DNA of 64,000 nucleotides from DATAPE01 sp034667525 (lineage in GTDB: Bacteria; Actinomycetota; CADDZG01; WHSQ01): assembly GCA_034667525.1 (NCBI GenBank), contig JAXDJO010000015.1, positions 1 to 64,000 of the forward strand. Reading direction: 5' to 3'. The position numbers and the translations under genes are program-made. Shown here piece by piece: positions 8,674-17,319 of this stretch (positions are counted from its first letter, which is position 1; every line of letters begins with the position of its first letter). A model generated the notes under the pieces. That model searched no databases, was not told the origin of the DNA, and saw nothing but the letters and a program-made list of their open reading frames with translations.

Positions 8674-9516
8674 GTGCTAGAGGCGCGCACGGAAGATCCC
8701 GCGGAGCTGGAAACCATCACACGCAGGTTGCGGCGAGACATAGTCACGGCAACCACGAAAGCGGGCTCCGGACATCCCTCCACGTCACTTTCGATGGTGG
8801 AGCTCGTCACCGTCCTGTACTTCGGCGGCGTGCTGCGGTACGACCCGCAGGACCCGCACAACCGGGAGCGCGACCGCTTCATCCTCTCCAAAGGACATGG
8901 CTCGCCCGGTCTCTATGCGGTGCTGGCCGAGGCTGGCTACTTCCCCGTCGAAGAACTGATGACGCTCCGGCAGTTGGGCTCGCCTCTCGAGGGCCATCCC
9001 AACATGAATCGTCTGGCAGGCGTCGAGGCATCCACTGGCTCCCTGGGTCAGGGGCTTTCGATCGGGATCGGACACGCTCTGGCCGCCCGGATCGATGGGC
9101 TGGGATTCAGGGTGTACGTGATGACCGGCGATGGCGAGACCGAAGAAGGCCAGATCTGGGAAGCCTTGATGTTCGCGGGCAACCGCGGCGTGGACAACCT
9201 GACGTGGATCCTCGACCGCAACAGTTACCAACAGACGGACTCCGTCGATCACGTCGAGTCTCTCGATCCCCTCGAAGAAAAGGTCCGAGCCTTTGGATGG
9301 GAAGTAAGGGCGATCGACGGCCATTCACTCCAGGAAGTTGCCGGCGCCTTCGAGTGGGCCAGAGGCGTTCGGGGCAAGCCGCAGGCGATCCTCGCCCACA
9401 CGATCAAGGGCAAGGGCGTGTCTCTGCTAGAGGCAGAGCCCTGGAAGTGGCACGGCAAACCGATCCCACCTGCAGACGAAGCCAAGGCCCTGGAGGAGAT
9501 AGGAGCGCCATCATGA
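8674..9516 (+). CDS. Transketolase, N-terminal (TPP-binding) subunit
   Basis: This is the thiamine-diphosphate half of a split transketolase (280 residues), which moves two-carbon units between sugar phosphates in the pentose phosphate pathway. Visible motifs are AGSGHPSTSLSMVEL, SKGHGSPGLYAVLAEAG, and the TPP/Mg motif GDGETEEGQIWEA followed by DRNSYQQTD. The start is a GTG at 8674 because GAGGAGG lies at 8662-8668 with a 5-base spacer; an in-frame TTG at 8635 has no such site. The stop overlaps the start of the C-terminal subunit gene (ATGA), as expected for subunits made in equal amounts. Confidence 0.93.
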   Translation: MLEARTEDPAELETITRRLRRDIVTATTKAGSGHPSTSLSMVELVTVLYFGGVLRYDPQDPHNRERDRFILSKGHGSPGLYAVLAEAGYFPVEELMTLRQLGSPLEGHPNMNRLAGVEASTGSLGQGLSIGIGHALAARIDGLGFRVYVMTGDGETEEGQIWEALMFAGNRGVDNLTWILDRNSYQQTDSVDHVESLDPLEEKVRAFGWEVRAIDGHSLQEVAGAFEWARGVRGKPQAILAHTIKGKGVSLLEAEPWKWHGKPIPPADEAKALEEIGAPS

Positions 9517-10472
9517 GCTTTGGACTCACCCGCATCGATCTGGAGGAAGGCGCCCCCACCCGCGAAGCCTTCGGAGAGGCTCTGGCCGAGATGGGCGGCG
9601 ACGAACGGATCGTGGTCATCGACGGCGACGTCAACAACTCGACCTTCACCATCCACTTCAAGGAGAAATACCCGAACCGGTTCTTCAATGTCGGGATAGC
9701 CGAATCGAACATGGTCGGTATCGCTGCGGGCCTTGCCGGCGCGGGCAAGATCCCCGTAGCGTCATCGTTCTCGGTGTTCCTCCTGGCGAATGCATTCGAT
9801 CAGATACGCATGTCGGTCGCCTTTCCGAATCAGAACGTGAAGCTCGTGGGCACGCACGCGGGCATCTCGATAGGGGAAGACGGGCCCTCGCAGATGGCGA
9901 TCGAGGACCTCGCGCTGGCATGCTCGCTGCCCGGGTTCACGGTGATCGTGCCCGCAGACGCCCCCAGCACCGCCGCCGCAACCAAAGCCATGATCGAGCG
10001 CGACGGGCCCACCTATGTCCGATGCGGACGGCCCAAGGTGCCCCTCATCTACTCCGACGGCGATCCCTTCCACATCGGGCAGGCCAATTGCATCCGAGAT
10101 GGGGACGACGTGACGATCATCGCCAACGGCATCATGGTCGCGATGGCTCTCGACGCTGCCGAAGGGCTCGCCCAGGAAGGGATCGTCGCCAGGGTTTTGG
10201 ACATGCATACCGTCAAGCCGATAGACACCGAGGCCATCGAGAGGGCCGCCAACGAGACACGCGCCATCGTTGTCGCCGAAGAACATCTCGCGTACGGGGG
10301 CCTTGGTGCCACGGTGGCAGCGGTGGTAAGCGAGAAGAAACCCACGAGGATGGCCTACGTCAACATCGGCGACACTTACGCGACCTCGGGCAAGGCCGAC
10401 GAAGTGCTGGTCCAGTATGGCCTCACCCCCGGCGCTATCGAGGACGCCGTACAGCGAGCACTGAAGGATTGA
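9513..10472 (+). CDS. Transketolase, C-terminal subunit
   Basis: This 319-residue partner of the preceding gene has the pyrimidine-binding domain (FNVGIAESNMVGIAAGLA, with the catalytic Glu; then VKLVGTHAGISIGEDGPSQ) and the C-terminal transketolase domain (DMHTVKPIDTEAIERAA, VVAEEHLAYGGLG). The ATG at 9513 overlaps the upstream stop and has AGGAG at 9501-9505. The open frame extends upstream inside the first subunit, but that part has no homology. Split transketolases are common in archaea and some bacteria. A 1-deoxyxylulose-5-phosphate-synthase-type activity is less likely because of the subunit split and the ESNM motif. Confidence 0.92.
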   Translation: MSFGLTRIDLEEGAPTREAFGEALAEMGGDERIVVIDGDVNNSTFTIHFKEKYPNRFFNVGIAESNMVGIAAGLAGAGKIPVASSFSVFLLANAFDQIRMSVAFPNQNVKLVGTHAGISIGEDGPSQMAIEDLALACSLPGFTVIVPADAPSTAAATKAMIERDGPTYVRCGRPKVPLIYSDGDPFHIGQANCIRDGDDVTIIANGIMVAMALDAAEGLAQEGIVARVLDMHTVKPIDTEAIERAANETRAIVVAEEHLAYGGLGATVAAVVSEKKPTRMAYVNIGDTYATSGKADEVLVQYGLTPGAIEDAVQRALKD

Positions 10473-10497
10473 GGGAACCGCAGGTACTGGGGCGCCG

Positions 10498-11031
10498 ATG
10501 CTGAAGGGTGACAGGGTTCTGCTGCGCGCGATCGAAGATGAGGATCTTGGTGCGATGGCGCGCTGGGCGAACGATCTCGAGGTAGAGATCCTGGGGGGCG
10601 GAGATCCCCCCACACCTCAATCGGTGGAGCGGGTCAGAGCCGACCACGAGCGTCGTCAGAAGGAGTCGCCCGACGACGTGAACTTCGCGATCGAGGTGGA
10701 CGGGAACCTCATCGGGATGGTGGCCTTGTTCCGCACCGACACCACTGCGCGCACCTCAGAGCTCGGCATCGTCATCGGGGAGCGGTCCTACTGGGGGCAG
10801 GGCTACGGGCAGGACGCAATAAGTACGGTGGTCGGCTACGGATTCCGCCATCGCAACCTTCAGCGCGTGTGGTTAACGGTCACTGAGACCAACGACCGCG
10901 CCCTCAACGCCTACAAGCGATGCGGTTTCACCGAGGAAGGCAGGTTGCGCCAGCACGTTTGGAACGATGGCGCACACCGAGACATCATCTGCATGGGCGT
11001 GTTGCGGGAAGAGTGGTCTGCCGAACCTTAG
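10498..11031 (+). CDS. GNAT family N-acetyltransferase, RimJ/RimL-like
   Basis: This 177-residue protein has the GCN5-type fold. An N-terminal RAIEDEDLGAMARWAND is typical of the RimJ/RimL/SpeG branch. The acetyl-CoA loop region is GERSYWGQGYGQDAISTVVGYGF, and NDRALNAYKRCGFTEEGRLRQ is the standard C-terminal motif. Family members acetylate protein N-termini, polyamines or small amines; the substrate here is not readable. It follows the transketolase pair by 25 bases on the same strand and may share their transcript. Its last four bases overlap the convergent dtd gene. Confidence 0.85.
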   Translation: MLKGDRVLLRAIEDEDLGAMARWANDLEVEILGGGDPPTPQSVERVRADHERRQKESPDDVNFAIEVDGNLIGMVALFRTDTTARTSELGIVIGERSYWGQGYGQDAISTVVGYGFRHRNLQRVWLTVTETNDRALNAYKRCGFTEEGRLRQHVWNDGAHRDIICMGVLREEWSAEP

Positions 11032-11477
11032 AACGCCTTCTCACTGTCGATCAGGATCGTGCAGGGCCCTGCATTCGTCAACGTCAACTCCATCATCGAT
11101 CCGAACTCGCCGGTCGCGACGGTTATCCCGAGATTGGCTAAGCCATGGGCGACGGCTTCGAAGATGGGCTTGGCCTCGGGCCCCCGCTCCGCACGGATGA
11201 AAGAGGGACGGCGACCCCTGCGCACATCTCCATAGAGAGTGAATTGGGAGATCACCAGGGCCGAGCCTCCAACGTCGAGAAGAGACACTTCCATATCCGC
11301 GTCGCCTGCAGGAAAGATGCGCAGATTGGCCACTCTGTTGCCCAGCCAGGCGGCTTGGGTGGGCCCGTCGCCCACGGCGATACCCACAAGCGCGACCAAT
11401 CCGCCGCCGATCGCTCCGACAAGGCGTCCATCAACTGTCACCTTTGCCTCGGACACCCTCTGCACGACGGCTCTCAC
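11028..11477 (-). CDS. dtd: D-aminoacyl-tRNA deacylase
   Basis: DTD hydrolyses D-amino acids (and glycine mischarged on tRNA-Ala) from tRNA. This 149-residue protein is the usual length, begins MRAVVQRVSEAKVTVDG, and contains the active-site motif SQFTLYGD. The Gly-cisPro motif is within LTNAGPCTIL; most family members have NDGPVT, so the flanking residues differ slightly while Gly-Pro is kept. The gene starts inside the last bases of the upstream penicillin-binding protein gene (four-base overlap), suggesting coupled translation. Confidence 0.93.
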   Translation of the reverse strand: MRAVVQRVSEAKVTVDGRLVGAIGGGLVALVGIAVGDGPTQAAWLGNRVANLRIFPAGDADMEVSLLDVGGSALVISQFTLYGDVRRGRRPSFIRAERGPEAKPIFEAVAHGLANLGITVATGEFGSMMELTLTNAGPCTILIDSEKAF

Positions 11478-13228
11478 GGAACGACCGGGAGCACCCGTTC
11501 CAAAATCCGGCGCGCGAGAGGAGCCGCCACTTTTCCTCCGATGCCCCCATACTCAACGACCACAGACACCGCGACCTTCGGATCCTGAGCAGGCGCGAAG
11601 CATACGAACCAGGCATGGTCCTTTATCACGCCGTTGAGGTTGACTTCAGCCGTTCCGGTCTTTCCGGCCACGGTCACACCTGGGATGTTTGCCGCCGTGC
11701 CGGTGCCGCCCCGGACCACCAGCTCCATCAACTGAGTCATCGTCGCGGCAGTGCTTCTAGAGATCACCTGCTTACCTTTAGGCCGCGTCTTCAGAGTGAT
11801 GCGGGGATCCATCCTCTTACCGTGATCCGCTACGGTGGCGGCCACTGTTGCCATCTCCAAAGGTGTCGCCAGATCCTGCGCCTGACCCACGGCCCCCCAC
11901 ATCAGATCGGTTTCGTTCGTGGCCAGTGGGAACGACGATCGCGCCACACCGATAGGCAGGGATGGCGTTTGATTGAACCCGAACAGGTCCGCATAGTGAT
12001 GCAGCCTCTTGGCTCCTAACTTCAGGGCCACCTGCGCAAATGCAGTGTTGACGCTGAATTCCAAAGCCTGGGCAAAGCTCAACGATGTGAAGCTCTCCGA
12101 TTCGAAGTTCCGGACGCCGCGGAATTCCTTGGGACCCGCCAGCCGCGACGCCGAGGTGACCTTGCCGCTGTCGAGGGCGGCGGACGCAGTGACCACCTTC
12201 ATCGATGATCCTGGGGGGTAGAGCCCCGACAGCGCGCGATTGAAGGGCTGGACGCCGGAAACGCCCAGGTAGTTGTTCGGGTCGAACGGGGACGAGGAAA
12301 CGACGGCGAGCAGGTCCCCGGTGCGCGGATCCATGACCACTGCGCCACCCGTTGCAGATCCGTAGCCGGCCTCCGCTGCAGCCTGAACGCTGGTGTCGAG
12401 CGTGGTTTTCACATCATGGCCGGGATGGCTCTTCTTGGCACCGAGCGTTGCAATGACGCGGCCGTGCTTGGCCACCAACTGCAACTTCGATGCAGGGCTC
12501 CCGGCAAGCTGTTGCTCGAGGCCCTGTTCGAGGCCCGACGCGCCGACGAGGTCGCCGGGCCGGTGCCCGAAGGCGGCAGCGGGGAGAGTGCGCGCAGAAA
12601 GAGGAGCGAGGTGTCCGACCGAGGTACCGGCTAAAGCGTGAAAGGGATACTGGCGAGCCATGCCCGATCCTGTGGCAAGGACGCGTCCGTGCCGGTCGAG
12701 GATCGCCCCACGCGGCGGCCACCGATAGAGCACGCGGAACCCAACAGCCCTCTTCACGCCGGGCCAGAAGATGCCCGTGCTCCACTGCAGGCCCCACCTC
12801 CCCCCTCGGAAGAGAAGGGCGAGCCCGCCGTGAAGGGTGACCGGATGAGTGGACGCCTTCGACCAGTAGGTGATCGCGTAAGGCGCGTGGACGACCGTGG
12901 TTTTCGCGGCGCGCACCTGATCGTCCGCTGGCTGCGGAACCGCCCCCGTGCGCTTCATCCGGTAACGAGTGATGTCGCCCCGGTTGAAGGTTCGGTGCAT
13001 CACCTGCTTAAGGTGCGGGGTCTTCCATCGACGCCCTGCCTCGTGGGCGAAGGTCGCGACCATCCCTCCGGCATCCCCGCCGTTGAAGGCGGTGATGAAC
13101 GAGTCGATGGTTTTAGCGGCGCGTGGCAGAGGTGGCTGATGAGTGCACGCGACCAGGCTTGCCGAGATGAGCAGAGCGCTGAGGGTGAGACTGGAAACCC
13201 GAAAGGGCTTCCGCCGCCACTGGGCCAC
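11474..13228 (-). CDS. Lipoprotein class B penicillin-binding protein (transpeptidase) with MecA_N-like domain
   Basis: This 584-residue protein has a lipoprotein signal peptide ending in SLVAC (Cys28). A region of about 110 residues with an NTF2/MecA_N-like look follows (DSFITAFNGGDAGGMVATF...). Next comes a dimerisation-type segment (PPRGAILDRHGRVLA) and a penicillin-binding transpeptidase domain. The active-site motifs are complete: SSMK (341-344), SVN (392-394) and KTG (523-525). It should cross-link peptidoglycan outside the membrane. Domain order resembles PBP2a-like and mycobacterial PbpA-like proteins. It lies 6 bases after rel on the same strand and overlaps dtd. Confidence 0.9.
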   Translation of the reverse strand: MAQWRRKPFRVSSLTLSALLISASLVACTHQPPLPRAAKTIDSFITAFNGGDAGGMVATFAHEAGRRWKTPHLKQVMHRTFNRGDITRYRMKRTGAVPQPADDQVRAAKTTVVHAPYAITYWSKASTHPVTLHGGLALLFRGGRWGLQWSTGIFWPGVKRAVGFRVLYRWPPRGAILDRHGRVLATGSGMARQYPFHALAGTSVGHLAPLSARTLPAAAFGHRPGDLVGASGLEQGLEQQLAGSPASKLQLVAKHGRVIATLGAKKSHPGHDVKTTLDTSVQAAAEAGYGSATGGAVVMDPRTGDLLAVVSSSPFDPNNYLGVSGVQPFNRALSGLYPPGSSMKVVTASAALDSGKVTSASRLAGPKEFRGVRNFESESFTSLSFAQALEFSVNTAFAQVALKLGAKRLHHYADLFGFNQTPSLPIGVARSSFPLATNETDLMWGAVGQAQDLATPLEMATVAATVADHGKRMDPRITLKTRPKGKQVISRSTAATMTQLMELVVRGGTGTAANIPGVTVAGKTGTAEVNLNGVIKDHAWFVCFAPAQDPKVAVSVVVEYGGIGGKVAAPLARRILERVLPVVP

Positions 13229-13234
13229 TCGGGA

Positions 13235-15520
13235 TCAGATCGAGGCGGCTGAGGGTACGACCCGATAAACGTCAAATACCGACGGTATCCCGCGCACCGT
13301 TTGGACCACGTGCTCCAGATGGCTGGAATCCGCAAGCTCGAAAGAGAAAGTGAACAGGGCGATGCCGTCGCGTCCGCTGCGGCTCGTCGAGGCAATGATG
13401 TGGATGCCGTGATCGGAGATGGCACTCGTAACATCGTGCAGGAGCCGGCGGCGGTCAAGGGCCTCGATCTGTATGGCAACCACGAATGTGCCCTGCTGGC
13501 GTTCGTCCCACCACACTTCGATCATCCGGCCCTCTTGATCAGCCGTCAGAACCTTAGCGTTGGGGCAGTCGACGCGGTGGACCGAAACGCCCCGGCCCCG
13601 CGTGAGGAAGCCGACGATGGGATCGCCGGGAACCGGTGTACAGCAACGGGCCAGGCGAACCAGCAGATCATCGAAGCCTTCGACGATGACTCCCTTGCTG
13701 CGTGGTTTGCGGGAGCGGCGCCGCGGCCGCTCGTCTGCAGGTTCCTCTTGATCGTCGGTTTCGGGCTGCACCAATCGGATGACTCGGGTCGCCACGGATT
13801 GCGGAGACGCGTGACCTTCGCCTATGGCGACGTACATCGCGTCCAGATCGATGTACTTGAGCTCGGCCGCCACCTGCTGCAGAAAATCGCCCTTGGCGAT
13901 CTTGTCGACGGGCAAGCCTTGTTTTCGCATGCCGTGCATGAGCGCTTCCCGGCCCTGAGCAAGAGCATCTTCGCGGCGCTCCTTTGCGAACCACTGCCTG
14001 ATCTTGTTCCTCGCTCGAGGTGTCTTGACGAGCTGCAACCAATCCCGAGAGGGCGCGGAAGGACCCTTGGCCGTGATGATCTCGACCGAGTCCCCCGAGA
14101 CCAACTCTTGCCCGAGGGCGACCAATCGTCCATTCACGCGAGCGCCGACGGTCCTGTAACCGACCTCGGTGTGGATCGCAAAGGCAAAGTCGATGGGCGT
14201 GGACTCGGGCGCCAGTGAGATCACATCGCCTTTCGGCGTGAAGACGAAGACCTCATCGGAGTAGAGGTCGATCTTCAGCGATTCCATGAATTCTTTCGGA
14301 TCCGCCGACTCACGCTGCCAATCCATCATCCGTTGCAGCCACTGGATCTCTTCCTCTGACACCTTGCCTCGTCGTTGCTCCTTGTAGAGCCAGTGAGCCG
14401 CGATCCCAAACTCGGCTGCGCTGTGCATGGCTGCGGTCCGGATCTGGATCTCGATCGCCCGGCCCCCCTGGCGTATCACCGTCGTGTGCAGTGATTGATA
14501 CATGTTGAACTTGGGCATGGCGATGTAATCCTTGAAGCGTCCGGGCACCGGCGTATACAAGGTGTGCAACGCGCCGAGTGCGGCGTAGCAGTCCCGCACC
14601 GACTCGACGACGACTCGAATACCGGCCAGATCGAAGATCTCATCGAACTGCTTGCCGCCGAGAACGATCTTTTCGTAGATGGAGTAGAGGTGTTTCGGCC
14701 GACCGGACACCGTCGCCTTGATCTTCACCTCGCGCAGCTTTCCGTCGATCTCCTCGGTGACTTCCTCGATCAGTCGCTTGCGCTGAGGTTGCCTTTGCTG
14801 AACCATCTCCGCGATCTCTTCGAATCGCTTGGGATGGAGAGTCTCGAAGGCGAGGTCTTCCAATTCCCATTTGATCGCGTACATCCCCAGGCGTTCCGCA
14901 AGGGGGGCGTAGATCTCAAGGGTTTCGCGAGCGATGAGGAGCCTCTTCTCCGGGGACAGCGGAGCCAAGGTTCGCATGTTGTGCAGCCGATCGGCGATCT
15001 TGATAAGCAGCACACGGACGTCGCGCGCAGTTGCGATGATCATCTTGCGCAGGTTCTCGGCCCGGCTCTGTTCCGGGCTCCGGAATCTGATCCTCTCGAG
15101 CTTCGTGACGCCGTCGATGAGGGCGGCTACCTCGTAGCCCATCGCTCCCTCTATCTCCGTAAGAGTGAGCTCGGTGTCCTCCACCGCATCGTGGAGGATG
15201 GCCGCAGCGACGGTCACCTCGTCCAGCCCCAGTTCGGCCACGATCATCGCCGTCGCCGCGGGGTGGGTGATGAATGCATCGCCCGATTTCCTCAGTTGGC
15301 CTTCGTGAGCTCGCTGAGCGAGCTCGTAGGCCCTCTCCAGAAGCTTGGTGTCAACCTTTGGGCGGCGGCGGCGAACTTCCTTGATCAGCCTGTCTATGGC
15401 GGGCTCCGCCGCCGGCTGGCGAGGGGGCCTGACCTTCTTCAGTACCCCTTTGACCCCGCGCGCGCCTTGATCGACGGTCTGCTCTTGTATCTCCGGGGTG
15501 CTTTGAGGGGTTGAGGCCAC
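13235..15520 (-). CDS. rel: Bifunctional (p)ppGpp synthetase/hydrolase, RelA/SpoT family
   Basis: This 761-residue Rel makes and degrades the alarmone (p)ppGpp in response to amino-acid starvation. The HD hydrolase domain has His86, HD at 110-111 and DRLHNMRTL. The synthetase domain includes RFKDYIAMPKFNMYQSLH; the RFKD form is the one found in bifunctional enzymes. A TGS domain (VFVFTPKGDVISLAPESTPIDFA), a zinc-finger-like segment (CCTPVPGDPIVGFLTRGRG) and a C-terminal ACT domain follow. Both catalytic sites look intact. The neighbours apt and secF-secD upstream match the usual actinobacterial order. Confidence 0.96.
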   Translation of the reverse strand: MASTPQSTPEIQEQTVDQGARGVKGVLKKVRPPRQPAAEPAIDRLIKEVRRRRPKVDTKLLERAYELAQRAHEGQLRKSGDAFITHPAATAMIVAELGLDEVTVAAAILHDAVEDTELTLTEIEGAMGYEVAALIDGVTKLERIRFRSPEQSRAENLRKMIIATARDVRVLLIKIADRLHNMRTLAPLSPEKRLLIARETLEIYAPLAERLGMYAIKWELEDLAFETLHPKRFEEIAEMVQQRQPQRKRLIEEVTEEIDGKLREVKIKATVSGRPKHLYSIYEKIVLGGKQFDEIFDLAGIRVVVESVRDCYAALGALHTLYTPVPGRFKDYIAMPKFNMYQSLHTTVIRQGGRAIEIQIRTAAMHSAAEFGIAAHWLYKEQRRGKVSEEEIQWLQRMMDWQRESADPKEFMESLKIDLYSDEVFVFTPKGDVISLAPESTPIDFAFAIHTEVGYRTVGARVNGRLVALGQELVSGDSVEIITAKGPSAPSRDWLQLVKTPRARNKIRQWFAKERREDALAQGREALMHGMRKQGLPVDKIAKGDFLQQVAAELKYIDLDAMYVAIGEGHASPQSVATRVIRLVQPETDDQEEPADERPRRRSRKPRSKGVIVEGFDDLLVRLARCCTPVPGDPIVGFLTRGRGVSVHRVDCPNAKVLTADQEGRMIEVWWDERQQGTFVVAIQIEALDRRRLLHDVTSAISDHGIHIIASTSRSGRDGIALFTFSFELADSSHLEHVVQTVRGIPSVFDVYRVVPSAASI

Positions 15521-15575
15521 AAGTCATTTTACGGCGGCGGATCCCCAAACGAGCGGCGCGAGCCGTTTTGGGGCC

Positions 15576-16112
15576 TCAGTACGAGATAAGGCTGAAGACT
15601 TCTTGATCGTGCAGGCGAGCGCGGCCCTTCAGGAAGGTCAGCTCCATGATCGTGGCAATGCCTGCAACCCGGCCCCCACAGCGAGTGGTCAATCGGGCCG
15701 TGGCCTCGGCTGTGCCCCCGGTAGCGAGCACGTCATCGACGATCAAGATCCGCTCGTTGGGAGCGATCGCATCACGGTGCATCTCCAAGAGCTCGGCACC
15801 ATATTCGAGCTCATACTCCTGGCTTTCTATCTCCCAAGGCAGCTTTCCCTGCTTGCGGACGGGGATGAGGCCGGCGCCGAACCGGTAGGCGATGGGGGCC
15901 GCAACGATGAAACCGCGGGCTTCGATCCCGAGAACCTTGTCGATCTCGATGTCCATGAAACGCTTCGCGATGGCGTCGATCGTGTAGGAGAAGGCCTTCT
16001 TGTCCCCCAGTAGAGGGGTGATGTCTTTGAAGACCACCCCCGGCTTGGGGAAGTCCGGGATGTCCCGGATGTAGTCCTTGAGCCAGTCGTGCTCCGTCGG
16101 CTCCAGAGTCAA
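15576..16112 (-). CDS. apt: Adenine phosphoribosyltransferase
   Basis: This enzyme salvages adenine to AMP using PRPP. The protein has the family N-terminus IRDIPDFPKPGVVFKDITPLL, the flexible-loop region VRKQGKLPWE, and the PRPP-binding motif ILIVDDVLATGGTAEA. I use a TTG start at 16112 (178 residues, the normal length), just after the secF stop at 16117. The frame stays open further upstream inside secF, but those residues have no homology. No ATG or GTG occurs between the secF stop and the conserved region, so either TTG is used or translation begins inside secF. Confidence 0.9.
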   Translation of the reverse strand: MTLEPTEHDWLKDYIRDIPDFPKPGVVFKDITPLLGDKKAFSYTIDAIAKRFMDIEIDKVLGIEARGFIVAAPIAYRFGAGLIPVRKQGKLPWEIESQEYELEYGAELLEMHRDAIAPNERILIVDDVLATGGTAEATARLTTRCGGRVAGIATIMELTFLKGRARLHDQEVFSLISY

Positions 16113-16116
16113 TACG

Positions 16117-17319
16117 TCAGCGCTTCTTCCGACGCTTCGCTTTCTTGGAACCGGCTCTCGACTTCGAGGAAGGCCGAGCCGATCCGGAGCGCCGAGGCAT
16201 CGTCGTTGCAGAGGCAGCAACCGCAGCCGGGGGGGCGTCGGCTCCATCGGCAGTTCCGAGCGCTACGGCTCCCACGGGGGCGACACTCGTGCGCTTGGCA
16301 TCCCGCAGGACCTTCTCCCGCACGTTCCGGTACCTCGGCTCCCTCTCCTTGAGCATCGAAAGGATCGGAGTCGCCACGAAGATGGATGAGTAGGTACCCG
16401 AGAGGATCCCCACGAGCAGGGCGAGGGCCAGATCCTTGAGCGTTCCCGCCCCCAGAAGACCGGCCCCGACGACGAGCAGAGCCGTCACCGGCAGAAGCGT
16501 TGCCAAGGAAGTATTGAGCGATCTCATGAAGACCTGGTTCATCGCCAGGTTCGCAGAGTCTTGATAGGTCATCTTTCCCGTTCCCGCGTACATCGAGGTG
16601 TTTTCCTCGAGCTTGTCGAACACCACGACGGTGTCGTAGAGCGAGTAACCCAAGATGGTCAAGATCGCCACGATCGTTGAAGGAGTGACCTCGAAACCCG
16701 CCAGCGAATACACCCCGGCAGTGACGATGAGATCGTGGAAAAGGGCGATCAGTGCAGCGACCGCCATCTTCCACTCGAACCTCCACGAGATGAAGGCCAC
16801 GATCACCACTAGGAATATCACCAGAGCGCGGATCGCCTTACTGCTCACGTCACTCCCCCACGATCCTCCGATCGAGGTGAAGCTGACGCTGTCGGGAGCC
16901 GCTCCGGTGGCCTTTGCGACCGCCGCCCTTGCGGCATTCTGCTGTGCCGTGGGAAGCACACCGGTTTGCACCAGGGCGCTGCGGATCGTGCCTTGGTGGC
17001 CGACTTGCGCCGTGGCGTTCCCGAAGGGAGCCATAGCGTCCTGTAATTTCGTCACGACCTCGAGGTCCGTGGCGTGCCCAAGGGGGCCGGACGGAGTCAC
17101 CTCCGCTCGAAGCTGCACTCCCCCGTTGAACTCGATCCCACATCGAAGGCCGTGCCCGATCACGGGGAAGCTCGCGCAGTCGGATGGGACGGTTCTAAAG
17201 AGGAGGGAGATCAGGCTGACCGCGATGGCGATCCCAGACAGAAGAAACCACAGCTTTCGCTTCCCGACGAAGTCGACCTTCGTCTCGCCGTGGTACATCC
17301 GGTGGAAGATGCTGCTCAC
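16117..17319 (-). CDS. secF: Protein translocase subunit SecF
   Basis: SecF works with SecD in the membrane to drive late stages of Sec export using the proton gradient. The 400-residue protein has one N-terminal membrane helix, a periplasmic domain with GIEFNGGVQLRAEV, and five further helices including FEVTPSTIVAILTILGYSLYDTVVVFDKL, a strongly conserved SecF region. The C-terminus is a long Ala/Pro/Ser-rich tail ending in a basic cluster (SRAGSKKAKRRKKR), which is longer than in E. coli but common in actinobacteria. The start overlaps the secD stop (ATGA). Confidence 0.96.
   Translation of the reverse strand: MSSIFHRMYHGETKVDFVGKRKLWFLLSGIAIAVSLISLLFRTVPSDCASFPVIGHGLRCGIEFNGGVQLRAEVTPSGPLGHATDLEVVTKLQDAMAPFGNATAQVGHQGTIRSALVQTGVLPTAQQNAARAAVAKATGAAPDSVSFTSIGGSWGSDVSSKAIRALVIFLVVIVAFISWRFEWKMAVAALIALFHDLIVTAGVYSLAGFEVTPSTIVAILTILGYSLYDTVVVFDKLEENTSMYAGTGKMTYQDSANLAMNQVFMRSLNTSLATLLPVTALLVVGAGLLGAGTLKDLALALLVGILSGTYSSIFVATPILSMLKEREPRYRNVREKVLRDAKRTSVAPVGAVALGTADGADAPPAAVAASATTMPRRSGSARPSSKSRAGSKKAKRRKKR

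Noticed and set aside
14495..15514. A 340-codon plus-strand frame opposite rel
   Set aside because: It lies wholly antisense to the rel HD and synthetase domains and shows no family features.
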